In this document: positions 8,957 through 18,314 of the stretch, one piece after another
Position numbering within the stretch: position 1 is the stretch's first letter
How the letters are laid out: each line of letters starts with the position of its first letter
NCBI GenBank assembly: GCA_040217155.1
Contig: JAVJNS010000008.1
Coordinates: forward strand, 246,258-310,257
Direction of reading: 5' to 3'
Length of the DNA: 64,000 bases
DNA from: Pelagibius sp040217155
GTDB lineage: Bacteria > Pseudomonadota > Alphaproteobacteria > Kiloniellales > Kiloniellaceae
Position numbers and translations under genes: made by a program
Notes under the pieces: generated by a model
What the model was told of the DNA's origin: nothing
The model's input: the letters and a program-made list of their open reading frames with translations, nothing else
The model's database searches: none

Positions 8957-9130
8957 CCCCCTACTTGTTAGTGCGTTTTCGGTTGGGGGTTCCTGGCAGA
9001 ATCGGCAGCGGCGCTGAGGTCGAGGGTATCCGCGACTTACCAGCGGATGAGACATGTCGGCGGTCGGGACTGAGTGCCTTGGTTTCGTGGTTTAGTTTGG
9101 TAGATCAACGTCAGGATTGAGACAGGTCGC

Positions 9131-10081
9131 ATGGCAGCAGATAGCGCTTCGACGGGGTATGTCGTCCGCCAGCAAACGCTTAAGAATTCGATCCATTGCT
9201 CCGGCGTGGCGTTGCATAGCGGCGCCAAGGTCGGCATGGTTCTGCATCCGGCCGAGGCGGATACGGGCATCGTGTTCCGGCGCACGGATGCGGACGGCGG
9301 CACGGAAATTCTGGCGTCATGGCGCAATGCCGTCGAGACCCCGCTGTGCACCACCCTGGTCGACGGCAAGGGCAACCAGGTCGCCACCATCGAACATCTG
9401 ATGTCGGCGCTCTGCGGCTGTGGTGTCGACAACGCGGTGATCGAGTTGAACGGCCCTGAAGTGCCGATCATGGACGGCAGCGCGGCCCCCTTCGTCTTTC
9501 TCATCGAATGTGCCGGTTTGGCGGTTCAGAACAGCCCGCGCCGCGCCCTGCGCATTCTCAGTGAAGTTTCGGTCTCCGAGCCCCACCGTGCCGCCTCCCT
9601 GGCGCCGGGCAACGGCTCGACCGTGGGCTTCGAGATCGATTTCGCCGGCACGCTGATCGGCTGCCAGGAGTGGTTCACCGAGGTCGACGAGGGCACGTTC
9701 AAGCGCGACGTGGCGCGTGCCCGAACCTTCGGGCTGGCCCAGGACATCGAAAAGATGCGCGCCATGGGTCTCGCCCGCGGCGGCTCCTTGGACAACGCCA
9801 TCGTGGTCAACGGCCACGAGATCATGAATGACGACGGCCTGCGCTTTCCCAACGAATTCGTCCGCCACAAGGTGCTCGATTCGATCGGCGATCTCTACAT
9901 GGCCGGCGGACCGATCATCGGCCACTTCCAGGGCGACCGGGCGGGCCACGCCCTGACCCTGCGCCTGCTACAGACGCTCTTTGCCGAGGAGGACGCCTGG
10001 GAGTGGACCGAACTTTCCGCCACCCCTGCCGTCGTCGGCGCCCAGGCCCAGCCGGGCCGCGCCGTCGCCGCCCGCGCCTGA
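9131..10081 (+). CDS. lpxC: LpxC, UDP-3-O-acyl-N-acetylglucosamine deacetylase
   Basis: LpxC is the zinc amidase that catalyses the committed step of lipid A synthesis in the cytoplasm. In this 316-residue protein the first zinc-ligand motif EHLMSAL has its His at residue 89. The second motif RHKVLDSIGDLYMAG supplies His246 and Asp250, and the general-base segment before HFQGDRAGHALTL is present. The position just after ftsZ is usual. The ribosome site (GACAGG) is weak. The C-terminal tail after the second domain is short and Ala-rich. Confidence 0.97.
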   Translation: MAADSASTGYVVRQQTLKNSIHCSGVALHSGAKVGMVLHPAEADTGIVFRRTDADGGTEILASWRNAVETPLCTTLVDGKGNQVATIEHLMSALCGCGVDNAVIELNGPEVPIMDGSAAPFVFLIECAGLAVQNSPRRALRILSEVSVSEPHRAASLAPGNGSTVGFEIDFAGTLIGCQEWFTEVDEGTFKRDVARARTFGLAQDIEKMRAMGLARGGSLDNAIVVNGHEIMNDDGLRFPNEFVRHKVLDSIGDLYMAGGPIIGHFQGDRAGHALTLRLLQTLFAEEDAWEWTELSATPAVVGAQAQPGRAVAARA

Positions 10082-10218
10082 CGGCTTTCCCGATTTAGAA
10101 CTGCCGTATTCACATGGCAGCCCAGAGGCCTCGCATCGGCGGGGCCTCAGTCGTTTCTGCCACCCATCGCGGCTGTCCGGAGCCCCCAAAAAGGGTGGCT
10201 TGCGGGCCATGTGGCCGC

Positions 10219-10247
10219 TTGAGACAGCCGCCGCTTGGACCTATAGT
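10219..10247 (+). promoter_or_regulatory. Probable bamD promoter
   Basis: TTGAGA (10219-10224), a 17-bp spacer and TATAGT (10242-10247) lie about 100 bases before the bamD ATG. This is a close sigma70 match in an otherwise GC-rich 264-base gap. The same gap has a weak hairpin around 10127-10149 (GAGGCC/GGCCTC) that could end the lpxC transcript. Confidence 0.6.
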
Positions 10248-10345
10248 CGCCTCTGGCAGAGCCCTTTCGAACGGGGATTCGGCAAATCGCCGATTTGGGC
10301 GGGGACGCGCTGCAGCGGCCCCAGGCCCCGGGAACGGAAAAGATC

Positions 10346-11164
10346 ATGAGCGAGCGCAAATCCTGTTTTCTCGGTCTCGGCAAAGCTGCCGCAGCCGCCC
10401 TGCTGGGCCTTTCATTGGTGGCCTGCAGCTCCAATGAGCGCCCGGCCTATGTCGAAAAGCCGGTGGAAGAACTCTATAACGGCGCTATGAATGCCTTGCA
10501 GGCGGGCGAGTACGACGAAGCGGCGCGCCTTTTTGACGAGGTCGAGCGCCAGCACCCCTACTCTGAGTGGGCCTCCAAGGCGCAGCTGATGGCCGCTTAT
10601 GCCTTCTACCAGGAGAATTCCTACGACGAGGCCATCAACGCGCTCGACCGCTTCATTGAATTGCACCCCGGCAGCCCGGACGTCTCCTATGCTTACTATC
10701 TGAAGGCCATCAGCTACTACGAGCAGATTTCCGACGTCGAACGCGACCAGAGGATGACCTCCAGCGCCCTGCAGTCCCTGGAGGAGCTGGTGCGGCGCTT
10801 CCCCGACAGCAAGTACGCCCGCGACGCCACCCTGAAGATCGATCTCGCCCTCGACCACCTGGCCGGCAAGCACATGGCCATCGGCAGGTTCTATCAGGAC
10901 CGCAGCGAATACCTCGCCGCGATCAACCGTTTCCGCATCGTGATCGAGCGCTACCAGACAACCACCCACGTCCCCGAGGCGCTGCACCGCCTGGTTGAAT
11001 CCTATCTGGCCATGGGCATTGTCGACGAAGCTAAGGCGACCGCGGCCGTATTGGGCCACAATTTCCCGGGCAGCGAGTGGTATACCGATAGCTATGCCCT
11101 GCTGACCGGCGAGAATCTGAGTCCGGATGCCAGCGAGGGCTCTTGGATCTCGGACATATTCTAG
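10346..11164 (+). CDS. bamD: BamD (ComL), outer-membrane assembly lipoprotein
   Basis: BamD is an essential lipoprotein of the BAM complex that folds beta-barrel proteins into the outer membrane. The 272-residue product has a signal peptide with lipobox LVAC (lipidated Cys27), then TPR-like repeats, beginning with the typical PVEELYNGAMNALQAGEYDEA. The later segments HPYSEWASKAQLM and PDSKYARDA are also family-specific. The ATG at 10346 gives the correct short signal peptide. The recN start lies only 20 bases after its stop. Confidence 0.95.
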   Translation: MSERKSCFLGLGKAAAAALLGLSLVACSSNERPAYVEKPVEELYNGAMNALQAGEYDEAARLFDEVERQHPYSEWASKAQLMAAYAFYQENSYDEAINALDRFIELHPGSPDVSYAYYLKAISYYEQISDVERDQRMTSSALQSLEELVRRFPDSKYARDATLKIDLALDHLAGKHMAIGRFYQDRSEYLAAINRFRIVIERYQTTTHVPEALHRLVESYLAMGIVDEAKATAAVLGHNFPGSEWYTDSYALLTGENLSPDASEGSWISDIF

Positions 11165-11184
11165 TCTCGTCCCAGGATGGGTGA

Positions 11185-12843
11185 ATGCTGGTCAGCCTGT
11201 CGATCCGCAATATCGTCATTATCGAAAAGCTTGACCTGACCTTCGATCACGGCCTCGGCGTTCTGACCGGAGAGACGGGTGCGGGCAAGTCGATCCTGCT
11301 CGATTCTCTGGGCTTCGCTCTCGGCAGCCGCGCCGATGCACGCCTGCTGCGCCCCGGCGCCGAACAGGCGAGCGTCACCGCCGCCTTCGATATTCCCGCC
11401 GATCATCCGGCCCAGGCGATCCTCGCCGAACAGGACATCGAACCGGATGATCTGTTGCTGTTGCGCCGGCTCCTCGGCACGGACGGCCGCAGCCGCGCCT
11501 TCGTCAACGACCAGGCGGCCTCGGCCGGACTGCTGCGCCAACTGGCCGACTCCCTTGTCGAGATCCAGGGCCAGTTCGATCAGCGCGGTCTGATGGATCC
11601 GGCGACCCATCGCGGTCTGCTGGACGCCTATGGGCGTCTGCAGCCACAGGCGCAGAACCTGCGCGCGCGCTGGCGTAGCTGGCGTGAAGCCCTGGAGGCC
11701 CGCGAAGCCGCCGCCCGGCGCCTGGCCGAGGCGCAACGCGACGAAGCCTTCCTGCGTCATGCGGTGGAGGAGCTCGACGCCCTTGATCCGCGCCCCGGCG
11801 AGGAGGACGAACTGGCCGGCAAACGCAATCTGCTGATGCATCGGGAAAAGCTGGTCGAGGGCGTCAATGCCGCAATAACGGAGATCGACGGCGGTGCCGA
11901 GCCGGCCCTCGGCCGCGCCCTGCGCGCCCTGGAACGCATCGCCTCGACCGCCGGCGACGCCCTCTCTCCCGCCCTGGAAGCGGTACAGCGCGCGATCCTG
12001 GAGAACGAGGAAGCGCTCGCCCAGTTGAACTCTTTCGCCGGCGCCATGGAGATGGAGGCTGACAACCTGGAAGCCGTGGAAGAGCGCTACTTCGCCCTGC
12101 AGGACATGGCCCGCAAGCACCACGCCAAGGTCGAGGCCCTGCCCGGCCTACGTGACGAACTGGCCCAGCGCCTGGCCTCCATCGACGGTGGCGAGGCTGA
12201 ACTCACCAAGCTTGCCGCCGAGGCGGCAGAAGCGCGGCGCGGCTATCTGGAAGCGGCCGAGGAACTGTCCAAAAAACGCACCAAGGCCGCCGCCGCCCTC
12301 GACAAGGCGGTGATGGCCGAGCTGCCGCCTCTGAAGCTGGAACGCGCCGTGTTCCGGACCGCACTGGAACGCCTTGCCGAGGACGCCTGGACGGCCCAGG
12401 GTCTCGACCGCATCGCCTTCGAGGTGGCGACCAACCCGGGCAGCGCGCCGGGCCCCCTGGGGCGCATCGCATCCGGCGGCGAACTGGCCCGTTTCCTGTT
12501 GGCCGTCAAGGTGGTCCTGGCCAGCGTCAATCCGGAGCGCAGCCTGGTCTTCGACGAGGTCGACAGCGGCGTCGGCGGCGCCACGGCCCACGCCGTGGGC
12601 GAGCGTCTGGAGCGCCTGGCCCGCGACCGCCAGGTTCTGGTCATCACCCACAGCCCCCAGGTCGCTGCCCGGGGCAGGAACCACTGGCAGGTGCAAAAGC
12701 GCATGGCCGGCGAGCAAGTTGCCACCCAGGTCGATCAGTTGAGCGATGGCGACCGCCGCGAGGAGATCGCCCGCATGCTCTCGGGCGCCGAAATCACCGA
12801 AGAGGCGCGCGCCGCAGCGGAGCGCCTGATCGGCACGACTTAG
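11185..12843 (+). CDS. recN: RecN, SMC-like DNA repair ATPase
   Basis: RecN is an SMC-like ATPase that acts early in double-strand break repair. The 552-residue protein has an N-terminal head with Walker A GETGAGKS (residues 29-36), an antiparallel coiled coil (about 160-370, rich in Glu, Ala and Arg), and a C-terminal head with the signature IASGGELARFLLAVK, Walker B LVFDEVDSGVGG, and the late segment VLVITHSPQVAARG. The gene is 20 bases after bamD and probably co-transcribed with it and with ligA, the common order in this bacterial group. Confidence 0.96.
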   Translation: MLVSLSIRNIVIIEKLDLTFDHGLGVLTGETGAGKSILLDSLGFALGSRADARLLRPGAEQASVTAAFDIPADHPAQAILAEQDIEPDDLLLLRRLLGTDGRSRAFVNDQAASAGLLRQLADSLVEIQGQFDQRGLMDPATHRGLLDAYGRLQPQAQNLRARWRSWREALEAREAAARRLAEAQRDEAFLRHAVEELDALDPRPGEEDELAGKRNLLMHREKLVEGVNAAITEIDGGAEPALGRALRALERIASTAGDALSPALEAVQRAILENEEALAQLNSFAGAMEMEADNLEAVEERYFALQDMARKHHAKVEALPGLRDELAQRLASIDGGEAELTKLAAEAAEARRGYLEAAEELSKKRTKAAAALDKAVMAELPPLKLERAVFRTALERLAEDAWTAQGLDRIAFEVATNPGSAPGPLGRIASGGELARFLLAVKVVLASVNPERSLVFDEVDSGVGGATAHAVGERLERLARDRQVLVITHSPQVAARGRNHWQVQKRMAGEQVATQVDQLSDGDRREEIARMLSGAEITEEARAAAERLIGTT

Positions 12844-12877
12844 CACCGCTCTCAAAAGCAGGAAGAACTTTCGACCC

Positions 12878-15031
12878 ATGCCGGGCAAGCCCGCCGAAAT
12901 TCCTCTCGCCGAACTGCCGGTCGAGGCGCTGACCGAAGAGCAGGCAGCCGCCGAGCTGGCCCGTCTTGCCGTGCTCATTGCCCATCACGACCGGCTTTAT
13001 CACGAACACGATTCACCGATGATCAGCGACGCCGACTACGACGCGCTGCGCCGGCGCAACGAGGCCATCGAAGCGAAGTTCGAGACTTTGATCCGCGAAG
13101 ACAGTCCATCGCGGCGCGTCGGCGCGGCCCCGGCCGCCGGCTTCGGCAAGGTAAAGCACAAGATCCCCATGCTGTCCCTCGGTAACGCCTTCGAAGACGG
13201 CGACGTCGCCGAATTTCTCACCCGCATCGCCCGCTTCCTGGGCCTCGACAATGAGGAAGCGGTCGGCATCATGGCCGAGCCGAAGATCGATGGCCTGTCC
13301 TGCGCTCTACGCTACGAGAAGGGCAAGCTGGTGCAGGGCGCCACGCGCGGTGACGGCACGACAGGCGAAGACATTACCGCCAACGTCCGCACCATCGAGG
13401 ACCTGCCCAAGCAACTGAAGGGCAAGGGCTGGCCGGACCTGCTGGAAGTACGCGGCGAGGTCTACATGTCCCGCCGGGCCTTCATGGAACTGAACGCGCG
13501 CCAGGAGGACAGCGGCGGCAAAGTCTTCGCCAATCCACGCAACGCCGCCGCCGGATCGCTGCGCCAGTTGAACCCGGAGATCACCGCGTCGAGACCACTG
13601 CACTTCTTCGGCTATTCCTGGGGAGAGGTCTCAGGCGGCGCCGCCGCCGGCGCACTGGGCAGCACCATGGCCGAGGTGCGGGCCAACTTCAAACACTGGG
13701 GCTTCTCACTCAACGAACCGGCTCAGCTCTGTCACGGTCCCGACGAACTCCTCGACTACTACCGGGAGATCATGACCGAGCGCCCGCAGCTGCCCTTCGA
13801 CATCGACGGCGTGGTCTACAAAGTCGACCGCCTCGACCTGCAGTCCCGCCTCGGCTTCGTCAGCCGCGCGCCGCGCTGGGCTATCGCCCACAAGTTTCCG
13901 GCCGAGCAGGCCCAGACCATCCTGAAGGAGATCACCATTCAGGTCGGGCGCACCGGCGCCCTGACCCCGGTTGCCAACCTGGAGCCGGTCTCGGTCGGCG
14001 GCGTCGTGGTGTCCCGCGCCACCCTGCACAACGAGGACGAGATCGCGCGCAAGGACGTGCGTGAAGGCGATCTCGTGGTGATCCAGCGCGCCGGCGACGT
14101 GATCCCGCAGGTTGTCGAGCCGGTCCTGGACAAGCGACCGAAGCGGAGCAAGCGCTATGTCTTTCCCGACCATTGCCCGGTCTGCGGCAGCACGGCGGTG
14201 CGCGAGGAAGGCGAAGCGGTGCGGCGCTGCACCGGCGGCCTGATCTGCAAGGCCCAGAACTATGAGCGCCTGCGCCACTTCGTGTCGCGCGACGCCTTTG
14301 ACATCGAGGGCTTCGGCGGCAAACACATTCAGGCCTTCCTGGATGACGGCCTCATCGCATCGCCGGGTGACATATTTCGGCTGCACGTCAGGGAGAAAGA
14401 CATCAGCGCGCGCGAGGGCTGGGGCAAGCAGTCGGCAGAGAAGCTGGTGAAGGCCATTGAGGCGCGGCGGTCCATCGGCCTCGACCGGTTCATCTATGCG
14501 CTGGGGATCCGCCAGGTCGGCCAGGCCACCGCCAGACTGCTGGCGCGCAGCTATGGCGATCTGGAGACTTGGTCTGCCGCCATGATCGCCGCCAACAAAG
14601 AACGCCAAGCGGCCCCGGAGGCCCGTAAGCCCGACGAGGTCGGCGAAAGCTACGCCGAACTCTGCAACATCGAGGGCATCGGCACCAGCGTCGCCGACGA
14701 TCTGGTGTTCTTCTTCGGTGAAGAACACAACCTGAAGGTTCTCGATGATCTGGCCAGGGAACTGACCATTGAAAAAGTCGAACCGCCGACGGACAGCGGC
14801 TCGCCGGTCGCCGGCAAGACCGTGGTCTTCACCGGCAGCCTGGAGACCATGACCCGCAGCGAGGCCAAGGCGCGCGCCGAATCCCTCGGCGCCAAGGTGG
14901 CCGGCTCGGTCTCCAAGAAGACCGATTACGTGGTGGTCGGCGCCGACGCCGGCTCCAAGGCCAAGAAGGCTGCGGATTTGGGACTTAAGATCCTGAGCGA
15001 AGAAGAGTGGCGGGCCTTCATCGGCGGTTGA
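12878..15031 (+). CDS. ligA: NAD-dependent DNA ligase LigA
   Basis: LigA seals nicks in replication and repair using NAD. The 717-residue protein has an Ia domain (HDRLYHEHDSPMISDADYD), the adenylation motif EPKIDGLS with catalytic Lys136, an OB fold, a four-Cys zinc finger (CPVCG followed by CTGGLIC), helix-hairpin-helix repeats, and a C-terminal BRCT domain (VAGKTVVFTGSLETMTRSEA). Both the length and the domain order are complete. It follows recN by 34 bases. Confidence 0.98.
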   Translation: MPGKPAEIPLAELPVEALTEEQAAAELARLAVLIAHHDRLYHEHDSPMISDADYDALRRRNEAIEAKFETLIREDSPSRRVGAAPAAGFGKVKHKIPMLSLGNAFEDGDVAEFLTRIARFLGLDNEEAVGIMAEPKIDGLSCALRYEKGKLVQGATRGDGTTGEDITANVRTIEDLPKQLKGKGWPDLLEVRGEVYMSRRAFMELNARQEDSGGKVFANPRNAAAGSLRQLNPEITASRPLHFFGYSWGEVSGGAAAGALGSTMAEVRANFKHWGFSLNEPAQLCHGPDELLDYYREIMTERPQLPFDIDGVVYKVDRLDLQSRLGFVSRAPRWAIAHKFPAEQAQTILKEITIQVGRTGALTPVANLEPVSVGGVVVSRATLHNEDEIARKDVREGDLVVIQRAGDVIPQVVEPVLDKRPKRSKRYVFPDHCPVCGSTAVREEGEAVRRCTGGLICKAQNYERLRHFVSRDAFDIEGFGGKHIQAFLDDGLIASPGDIFRLHVREKDISAREGWGKQSAEKLVKAIEARRSIGLDRFIYALGIRQVGQATARLLARSYGDLETWSAAMIAANKERQAAPEARKPDEVGESYAELCNIEGIGTSVADDLVFFFGEEHNLKVLDDLARELTIEKVEPPTDSGSPVAGKTVVFTGSLETMTRSEAKARAESLGAKVAGSVSKKTDYVVVGADAGSKAKKAADLGLKILSEEEWRAFIGG

Positions 15032-15215
15032 GCCGACGACGTCCCAGCCTCTCCGCGCGGACGGCCGCGAATTCGCCGAGTGGGTGAATAGTCTTTCGCA
15101 ACCACACGCATGAACCGAAAAGCGGGGCAAATTCGAAGATATCCCCGCGTCTTAAAGAAACTTTTTACCCGCTCTCCCTTAGGTTTTGGCGGCAACAGTC
15201 ACGACGGGCGGAATC

Positions 15216-15485
15216 ATGCTGACGGCCGACAACAGTCTCGAATTTATTCTCGATCAGGTTCAGAATCTGGGCCGAGGCGATAAATCTCACGAGAAAGCCG
15301 CCTACCGGGCGCTGATCCACATGACCCAGCGATGGGCCGAGCCGACCGACCTCTATATCAGCGAAGACCTGCAAATGGCCGAGCGCATTGGTCAGGACTT
15401 GGCGGACATCGCCCGCCACATTCAGGACATCCAGCACGCCTACATGAAGGCGCTGTTCGAGACCGCCGGCGACACCGCCGAATAA
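15216..15485 (+). CDS. Small conserved-looking helical protein, function unknown
   Basis: I do not recognise this 89-residue protein. It is predicted to be almost entirely helical, acidic and soluble, with no signal peptide or membrane helix. Segments such as ALIHMTQRWAEPTDLYISEDLQMAERI look like a folded domain rather than random translation. The ATG at 15216 is preceded by GGGCGGAA. A TTG at 15186 is an alternative start that adds ten unlikely residues. It converges on the peptidase gene with only 17 bases between the stops. Confidence 0.7.
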   Translation: MLTADNSLEFILDQVQNLGRGDKSHEKAAYRALIHMTQRWAEPTDLYISEDLQMAERIGQDLADIARHIQDIQHAYMKALFETAGDTAE

Positions 15486-15502
15486 AGCAGCCTGAAAGTT
15501 CC

Positions 15503-17365
15503 CTACTCCCCAATCGGCGCGGTCGCTCCTTCGAGCCAACTGCGCGCCGCCCCGTCGAGTTGCGGACCGATCTCGGCGCGCACCCGCGCGTGATAGGCGT
15601 TCAGCCAGTCGGCTTCAGCCGGGCTGAGCAGATCGTCCAGGACCAACCGCCGGTCGATGGGCGCGAGGGTCAGGGTCTCGAAGGCCAGCATGTCGCGCTC
15701 CTCTCCTTCCCCCCGCGGCGACTCCGTCACCGCCACCAGGTTTTCGATCCGGATGCCGTAGCCGCCGGTCTTGTAGTAGCCCGGCTCGTTGGAGACGATC
15801 ATGCCCGCCTGCAGCGCCACGCTGTTGGGCAGCTTTGAGATACGCTGAGGCCCTTCGTGCACGTTCAGATAGCTGCCGACGCCATGGCCGGTACCGTGGT
15901 CGTAGTCGAGCCCATGCTGCCAGAGATCATAGCGCGCCAGGCTGTCGAGCTGGCTGCCGGTGGTGCCCTTGGGGAAGCGCGCGCGGGCCAGCGCGATATG
16001 CCCCTTCAGAACCAGGGTGAAGCGGCGGCGCATCTCGTCACTGGGCTGGCCGACGGCCAGGGTGCGGGTCACGTCGGTGGTGCCGTCCGGATACTGAGCG
16101 CCGGAATCGCAGAGAAACAACTCCCCCAGACCAAGGGCGCGGTCGCTTTTCTCGCTCACCCGGTAATGCACGATGGCGCCGTTCGGTCCTGACCCGGCGA
16201 TGGTGTCGAAGGAGAGATCGCGCAGTTCGCCGGTCTCGGCGCGAAACGCCTCCAGCCGCTCGGTTGCTTCCATCTCGGTAACAGGATTGCTGGCGGCACG
16301 GGATTCCGCCGCCTCGCCCAGCCAGTGCAGGAATCGGCTGAGCGCCGCGCCGTCGCGCCGATGGGCACGGCGCATGCCCTCCAGCTCCACCGCGTTCTTG
16401 CAGGCCTTAGGCAGCAGGCAGGGATCGGCCCCCGGGACCACTTCCGCGCCGGCGGCACGCAGGCGGTCGAAAACCCAGCGGGCCGCGGTGGCCGGATCGG
16501 CCATGACCTTTTTTCCCGCTTTGCCCAAGCGATCGAGACTCTCTCCGAGTCGCGCCGGCGCCTCCACGGAAACCGCGTTGCCGAGCTCAGCCGTGACTTC
16601 GTCGCTCAGCTTGTCCGGATCGACGAACCACTCGATGCCGCCCTCGGCATGGAGCACGGCAAAGGACAGCGGCAGCGGCGAGTGGGCAACATCGCCGCCG
16701 CGCACATTCAGCAGCCAGGCAATGGAGTCAGGCAGAGTCAGCACACAGGCCGCGACATCCGCTTTGGCCAGCTGGCCGCCCAATTCCTCGCGCTTTTCAG
16801 CACTGGCGCGACCCGAGAGGTCAAGTGCGTGTGGTGCGATCTTCGCCTTGGGCGGCGCCGGGCGGTCGGCCCAGGCGGCGTCCAGGGGATTGCTGTCGAG
16901 GGCCACCAGATGGGCGCCGAGCCCCTGCACGGTCTTCTCCAGGCGGCGTACCTGCTCCTCGGTATGGAGCCAGGGATCATAGGCCAGGCGCTGGCCGGGC
17001 CGCAGATGCGCCTCGAGCCAGTCCGACAGCGGTTCATCGCTGACATGGCGCGGTGTGAACAGAGATTCATCGACTTCCTGGCGCACCTGCAGGGTGTAGC
17101 GCCCGTCGACGAAGATCGCCGCCCGCTCTGCCATCACGCAGGCCAGGCCGGCGGAGCCCTTGAAGCCGGTCAGCCAGGCCAGCCGCTCGGCGGACGCCGG
17201 GACATATTCGCCCTGATGCTCATCGCCGCGCGGCACCAGAAAGCCGTCGGTCCCGCTGCGTGCCAGTTCCAGGCGCAGGGCGGCCAGCCTCGCCGCATGG
17301 TCGGCGGCCGCGCCTTCGCCATCTTCCAAGGCATTTGAATGGCTTAGTGTCCGGGTGGTTGCCAT
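15503..17365 (-). CDS. pepP: M24B aminopeptidase P (Xaa-Pro aminopeptidase)
   Basis: This two-metal enzyme removes an N-terminal residue that precedes proline. The protein of about 620 residues is the long three-domain form: two creatinase-like N-terminal domains and a C-terminal pita-bread catalytic domain. Metal-ligand motifs are visible in order: FLCDSGAQYPDGTTDVTRT (two Asp), GTGHGVG (His), VSNEPGYY (Glu) and IRIENLVAV (Glu). No signal peptide is seen, so it is probably cytoplasmic. I chose the ATG at 17365; an ATG at 17389 and a GTG at 17398 are in-frame alternatives. Confidence 0.9.
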   Translation of the reverse strand: MATTRTLSHSNALEDGEGAAADHAARLAALRLELARSGTDGFLVPRGDEHQGEYVPASAERLAWLTGFKGSAGLACVMAERAAIFVDGRYTLQVRQEVDESLFTPRHVSDEPLSDWLEAHLRPGQRLAYDPWLHTEEQVRRLEKTVQGLGAHLVALDSNPLDAAWADRPAPPKAKIAPHALDLSGRASAEKREELGGQLAKADVAACVLTLPDSIAWLLNVRGGDVAHSPLPLSFAVLHAEGGIEWFVDPDKLSDEVTAELGNAVSVEAPARLGESLDRLGKAGKKVMADPATAARWVFDRLRAAGAEVVPGADPCLLPKACKNAVELEGMRRAHRRDGAALSRFLHWLGEAAESRAASNPVTEMEATERLEAFRAETGELRDLSFDTIAGSGPNGAIVHYRVSEKSDRALGLGELFLCDSGAQYPDGTTDVTRTLAVGQPSDEMRRRFTLVLKGHIALARARFPKGTTGSQLDSLARYDLWQHGLDYDHGTGHGVGSYLNVHEGPQRISKLPNSVALQAGMIVSNEPGYYKTGGYGIRIENLVAVTESPRGEGEERDMLAFETLTLAPIDRRLVLDDLLSPAEADWLNAYHARVRAEIGPQLDGAARSWLEGATAPIGE

Positions 17366-17471
17366 AGACTGGAGGGCCCTCGTTTTCATCCATTTCACTC
17401 ATGCAGGCGCTGCAATGCTGCAGTGCGGAAAAGCAGCTTTCAAGCCGCCGCGGCGCCCCTCATTTCAATAC

Positions 17472-17490
17472 TTGAAAGTCATGACTTCAA
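17472..17490. promoter_or_regulatory. Imperfect palindrome upstream of the DUF1127 gene
   Basis: TTGAA, one extra A, the 8-bp palindrome GTCATGAC, then TTCAA form an operator-like site about 55 bases before the DUF1127 start. A second small repeat, CAAGGC/GCCTTG, overlaps its right edge (17488-17510). No convincing -10/-35 pair was found in the 177-base gap. Confidence 0.3.
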
Positions 17491-17542
17491 GGCCGCTTGG
17501 CAAGTGCCTTGAAGCACATAACCTGATTTGGAGCTTACTCAC

Positions 17543-18193
17543 ATGACCCGCCTAACCGACCTTCGCGGCATTCAGACTGACGGCGCCGCGGTGCGGTGGG
17601 ACCAGCGATCCCTCGACGTTGTTTCCGTCATCCAAACGGCCCGTACCCTACGGGCGGACTATATCGCCGACCGGCTGCGCCGCGGCCTGGCGTTCTTTGG
17701 CCGCCGGTCGGGCCTCACCGACCTTTATGCTGCCTTACGGCGCCGCAACCATCGCCGCCGCACTCTGCGCCAGTTGACGGCTCTCGACGACCGCTTGCTC
17801 AGCGACATCGGTGTCAATCGCGCCGATATCGAGGCCACCGCCGCCTTCTGCTGCGACAAAGAGAGCCCGGCAGCCGGCGCGTCCATCTGGCATGGTCTCT
17901 TTGCCCGGGCCGGCCGCGAAATGCGCCGCCGCAAGACCATTCGCGAACTCTCGGCCATGTCCGACAGCCTGCTGGCCGACATCGGCATCGAGCGCGCGCA
18001 GATCCCCACGGTCGCCGCCGCTTTGGTTGATGAGACGAACCTGCGCCCGGACAGCGGCCCGGCCAAGCCGACGGCCGAGGCTCAGGCCATGGCCCAGGTG
18101 CCCGTCGCCGCACGGGTATTGGCCTTCACCGAGATGCGCCGCAATCTGCGCCGCGCCGTCAACGAGAACCACAGCCGCTCGACCGCGGCCTGA
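17543..18193 (+). CDS. Protein with two DUF1127 domains
   Basis: DUF1127 is a short Arg-rich domain, usually found as a stand-alone protein of 45-80 residues in alphaproteobacteria; some members act in phosphate and carbon control or bind RNA. This 216-residue protein carries two copies, at about residues 66-95 (RRRTLRQLTALDDRLLSDIG) and 124-157 (RRKTIRELSAMSDSLLADIG), joined by an Ala-rich linker. A further Arg-rich stretch ends the protein. GGAG at 17530 precedes the ATG. It is monocistronic, with a strong terminator after it. Confidence 0.85.
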   Translation: MTRLTDLRGIQTDGAAVRWDQRSLDVVSVIQTARTLRADYIADRLRRGLAFFGRRSGLTDLYAALRRRNHRRRTLRQLTALDDRLLSDIGVNRADIEATAAFCCDKESPAAGASIWHGLFARAGREMRRRKTIRELSAMSDSLLADIGIERAQIPTVAAALVDETNLRPDSGPAKPTAEAQAMAQVPVAARVLAFTEMRRNLRRAVNENHSRSTAA

Positions 18194-18267
18194 GCGGACA
18201 GCCGGAAACTGTACGTCCGCCCTGCTCGATCGAGCGGCCGGACGTAGCCGCCAGGACGGCGGCCGAG

Positions 18268-18300
18268 GGCGGCGCTTCCCTGCCGGAAGCGCCGCCTTTT
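18268..18300 (+). terminator. Rho-independent terminator of the DUF1127 gene
   Basis: A perfect 12-bp stem (GGCGGCGCTTCC at 18268-18279, complement at 18285-18296) with a 5-base loop is followed by TTTT, then CGTTTT. It lies between this gene and the convergent prmA. Confidence 0.9.
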
Positions 18301-18314
18301 CGTTTTATGGAGTG

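Noticed and set aside
10127..10149. Hairpin after lpxC as a terminator
   Set aside because: Only a 6-bp stem with a weak T-run; mentioned with the bamD promoter but not listed as a feature.
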